Source of the DNA: Phenylobacterium deserti
Lineage (GTDB): Bacteria; Pseudomonadota; Alphaproteobacteria; Caulobacterales; Caulobacteraceae
Length of the DNA: 64,000 nt
Assembly: GCA_943332615.1 (NCBI GenBank)
Contig: CALQQB010000003.1
Location: forward strand, 1 to 64,000
Direction of reading: 5' to 3'
Of this stretch, positions 63,402 through 64,000 are shown in pieces. The notes beneath the pieces were generated by a model. The model ran no database searches. It had not been told where the DNA came from and saw only the letters and a list, made by a program, of their open reading frames with translations. Position numbers and translations under genes: made by a program. Position 1 is the first letter of the stretch, and every line of letters begins with the position of its first letter.

Positions 63402-63430
63402 GTTCCTCCCCCGCTGCGCAGCGGGGGAAC
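63402..63430 (+). repeat. GC hairpin between membrane protein and trmD
   Basis: gttcctccccc gctgcgcagc gggggaac, a perfect palindrome cccccgctgcgcagcggggg at its heart (63408-63427). No T-tract, so more a REP-type element than a terminator. Confidence 0.6.
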
Positions 63431-63478
63431 TGGACTATCCCCTTGACGCCGCGCCCCTCGGCGCCGCTTTCACCGCCC

Positions 63479-64000
63479 ATGCCTTTCGACTGTACCGTCC
63501 TGACCATGTTCCCTGAGGCCTTTCCGGGGCCGCTGGGGGTGTCGCTGATCGGCACGGCGTGGCGAGAGGCCGGGCTCTGGTCCTTGGAAACAGTGGACAT
63601 TCGGGCCTTTTCCAAAGATAAGCGCGGCTTCCTGGACGACACCCCCGCGGGTGGCGGTCCGGGGCAGGTGATGCGGGCGGACGTGATCGCCTCTGCGCTG
63701 GACAGCGTGGAGCGAGGCGGTCGGCCGCTTTTGTACATGAGCGCACGGGGTCGTCCCCTCACCCAGGCGCGCGTGAAAGAATGGGCCCAGGCGCCTGGGC
63801 TGATCGTCCTCTGCGGACGGTTCGAGGGGGTGGACCAACGGGTCATCGAGGCCCGGAGGTTCGAGGAAATCTCCGTCGGAGACGCGGTGCTCGCCGGTGG
63901 CGAGGCGGCGGCGCTGGTGGCGATCGAGGCGTGCGTACGGCTGGTGCCGGGTGTGCTGGGGCAGGCCGAGAGTTTGAGTGAAGAAAGCTTCGAGGACGGG
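63479..64000 (+). CDS. trmD: tRNA (guanine-N1)-methyltransferase, 3' end beyond window
   Basis: 174 codons are present, cut by the window edge. Methylates G37 of tRNAs reading CNN/GGN codons to prevent frameshifts. Start ATG 63479 gives [20 protein letters not shown]. Motifs of the trefoil-knot fold: [60 protein letters not shown] and [20 protein letters not shown]. The usual partners rpsP, rimM and rplS are not seen before the edge. Confidence 0.95.
   Translation, partial: MPFDCTVLTMFPEAFPGPLGVSLIGTAWREAGLWSLETVDIRAFSKDKRGFLDDTPAGGGPGQVMRADVIASALDSVERGGRPLLYMSARGRPLTQARVKEWAQAPGLIVLCGRFEGVDQRVIEARRFEEISVGDAVLAGGEAAALVAIEACVRLVPGVLGQAESLSEESFEDG

Overview
The window is GC-rich alphaproteobacterial chromosome with a strong G/C third-position bias. 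Gene content and order point to Caulobacteraceae (Phenylobacterium or Caulobacter type): rpoN-hpf-ptsN, aroA-cmk-rpsA-ihfB, trpFBA-accD-folC, tsaE-amgK-murU-addB-addA-trxA, a SapC family protein, and an RTX protein of the Caulobacter S-layer/adhesin style. The genus cannot be fixed from sequence alone. Most of the window is ordinary core genome. The accessory parts are about 8.4-11.7 kb and the first 2 kb.

Layout. 1-2.1 kb: the 5' part of an RTX calcium-binding protein that runs off the window, then a gene-free stretch rich in palindromes. 2.1-7.2 kb: an uncharacterised secreted protein, sigma-54 (rpoN), an ExoD-like membrane protein, the ribosome hibernation factor and PtsN. 6.9-8.3 kb: an Hsp20/DUF1150 pair and a lipoprotein. 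8.4-11.7 kb: a toxin-antitoxin hot spot next to tRNA-Ala(GGC). It holds a TacA/TacT-type pair and three ParDE-like modules, two intact and one with a truncated toxin. Each module sits behind a related terminator, and one follows a duplicated tRNA 3' end. 11.9-23.0 kb: FYDLN protein, then the aroA/cmk/rpsA/ihfB cluster, two tandem mscL genes, and tryptophan, fatty-acid and folate genes.

23.1-38.2 kb is a long minus-strand run read from dsbD to gst. Several junctions are 4-bp stop/start overlaps. It joins envelope redox (ScsB-like DsbD plus a redoxin), glucose-6-phosphate isomerase, an acyltransferase, tRNA t6A synthesis (TsaE), peptidoglycan sugar recycling (AmgK, MurU), AddAB break repair, thioredoxin and a GST. 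38.3-48.0 kb: two MaoC-type hydratases (one broken by an in-frame TAA), SapC, the agmatine-to-putrescine pair AguA/AguB with an acetyltransferase, a TonB-dependent receptor, a GT39-type membrane glycosyltransferase and an exported MsrA.

48.1-54.1 kb is a six-gene MoxR/DUF58 operon (DUF4129, DUF4350, MoxR, DUF58, SpoIIM, RDD). 54.2-64.0 kb: adenine deaminase, an orphan GAF histidine kinase, an alkyltransferase, MurI, an SRPBCC protein, a MocR regulator divergent from a flavin-binding PPOX protein with candidate operators between them, tandem acyl-CoA thioesterases, a small membrane protein and the 5' part of trmD.

The best candidate for something undescribed is the tRNA-Ala-linked series of antitoxin/toxin modules at 9.4-11.7 kb. 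Each appears to be driven by a leaderless promoter whose -35 lies on or near the T-tract of the preceding terminator. Several families of dispersed palindromes were also found, some overlapping the ribosome-binding regions of trpF and cmk.
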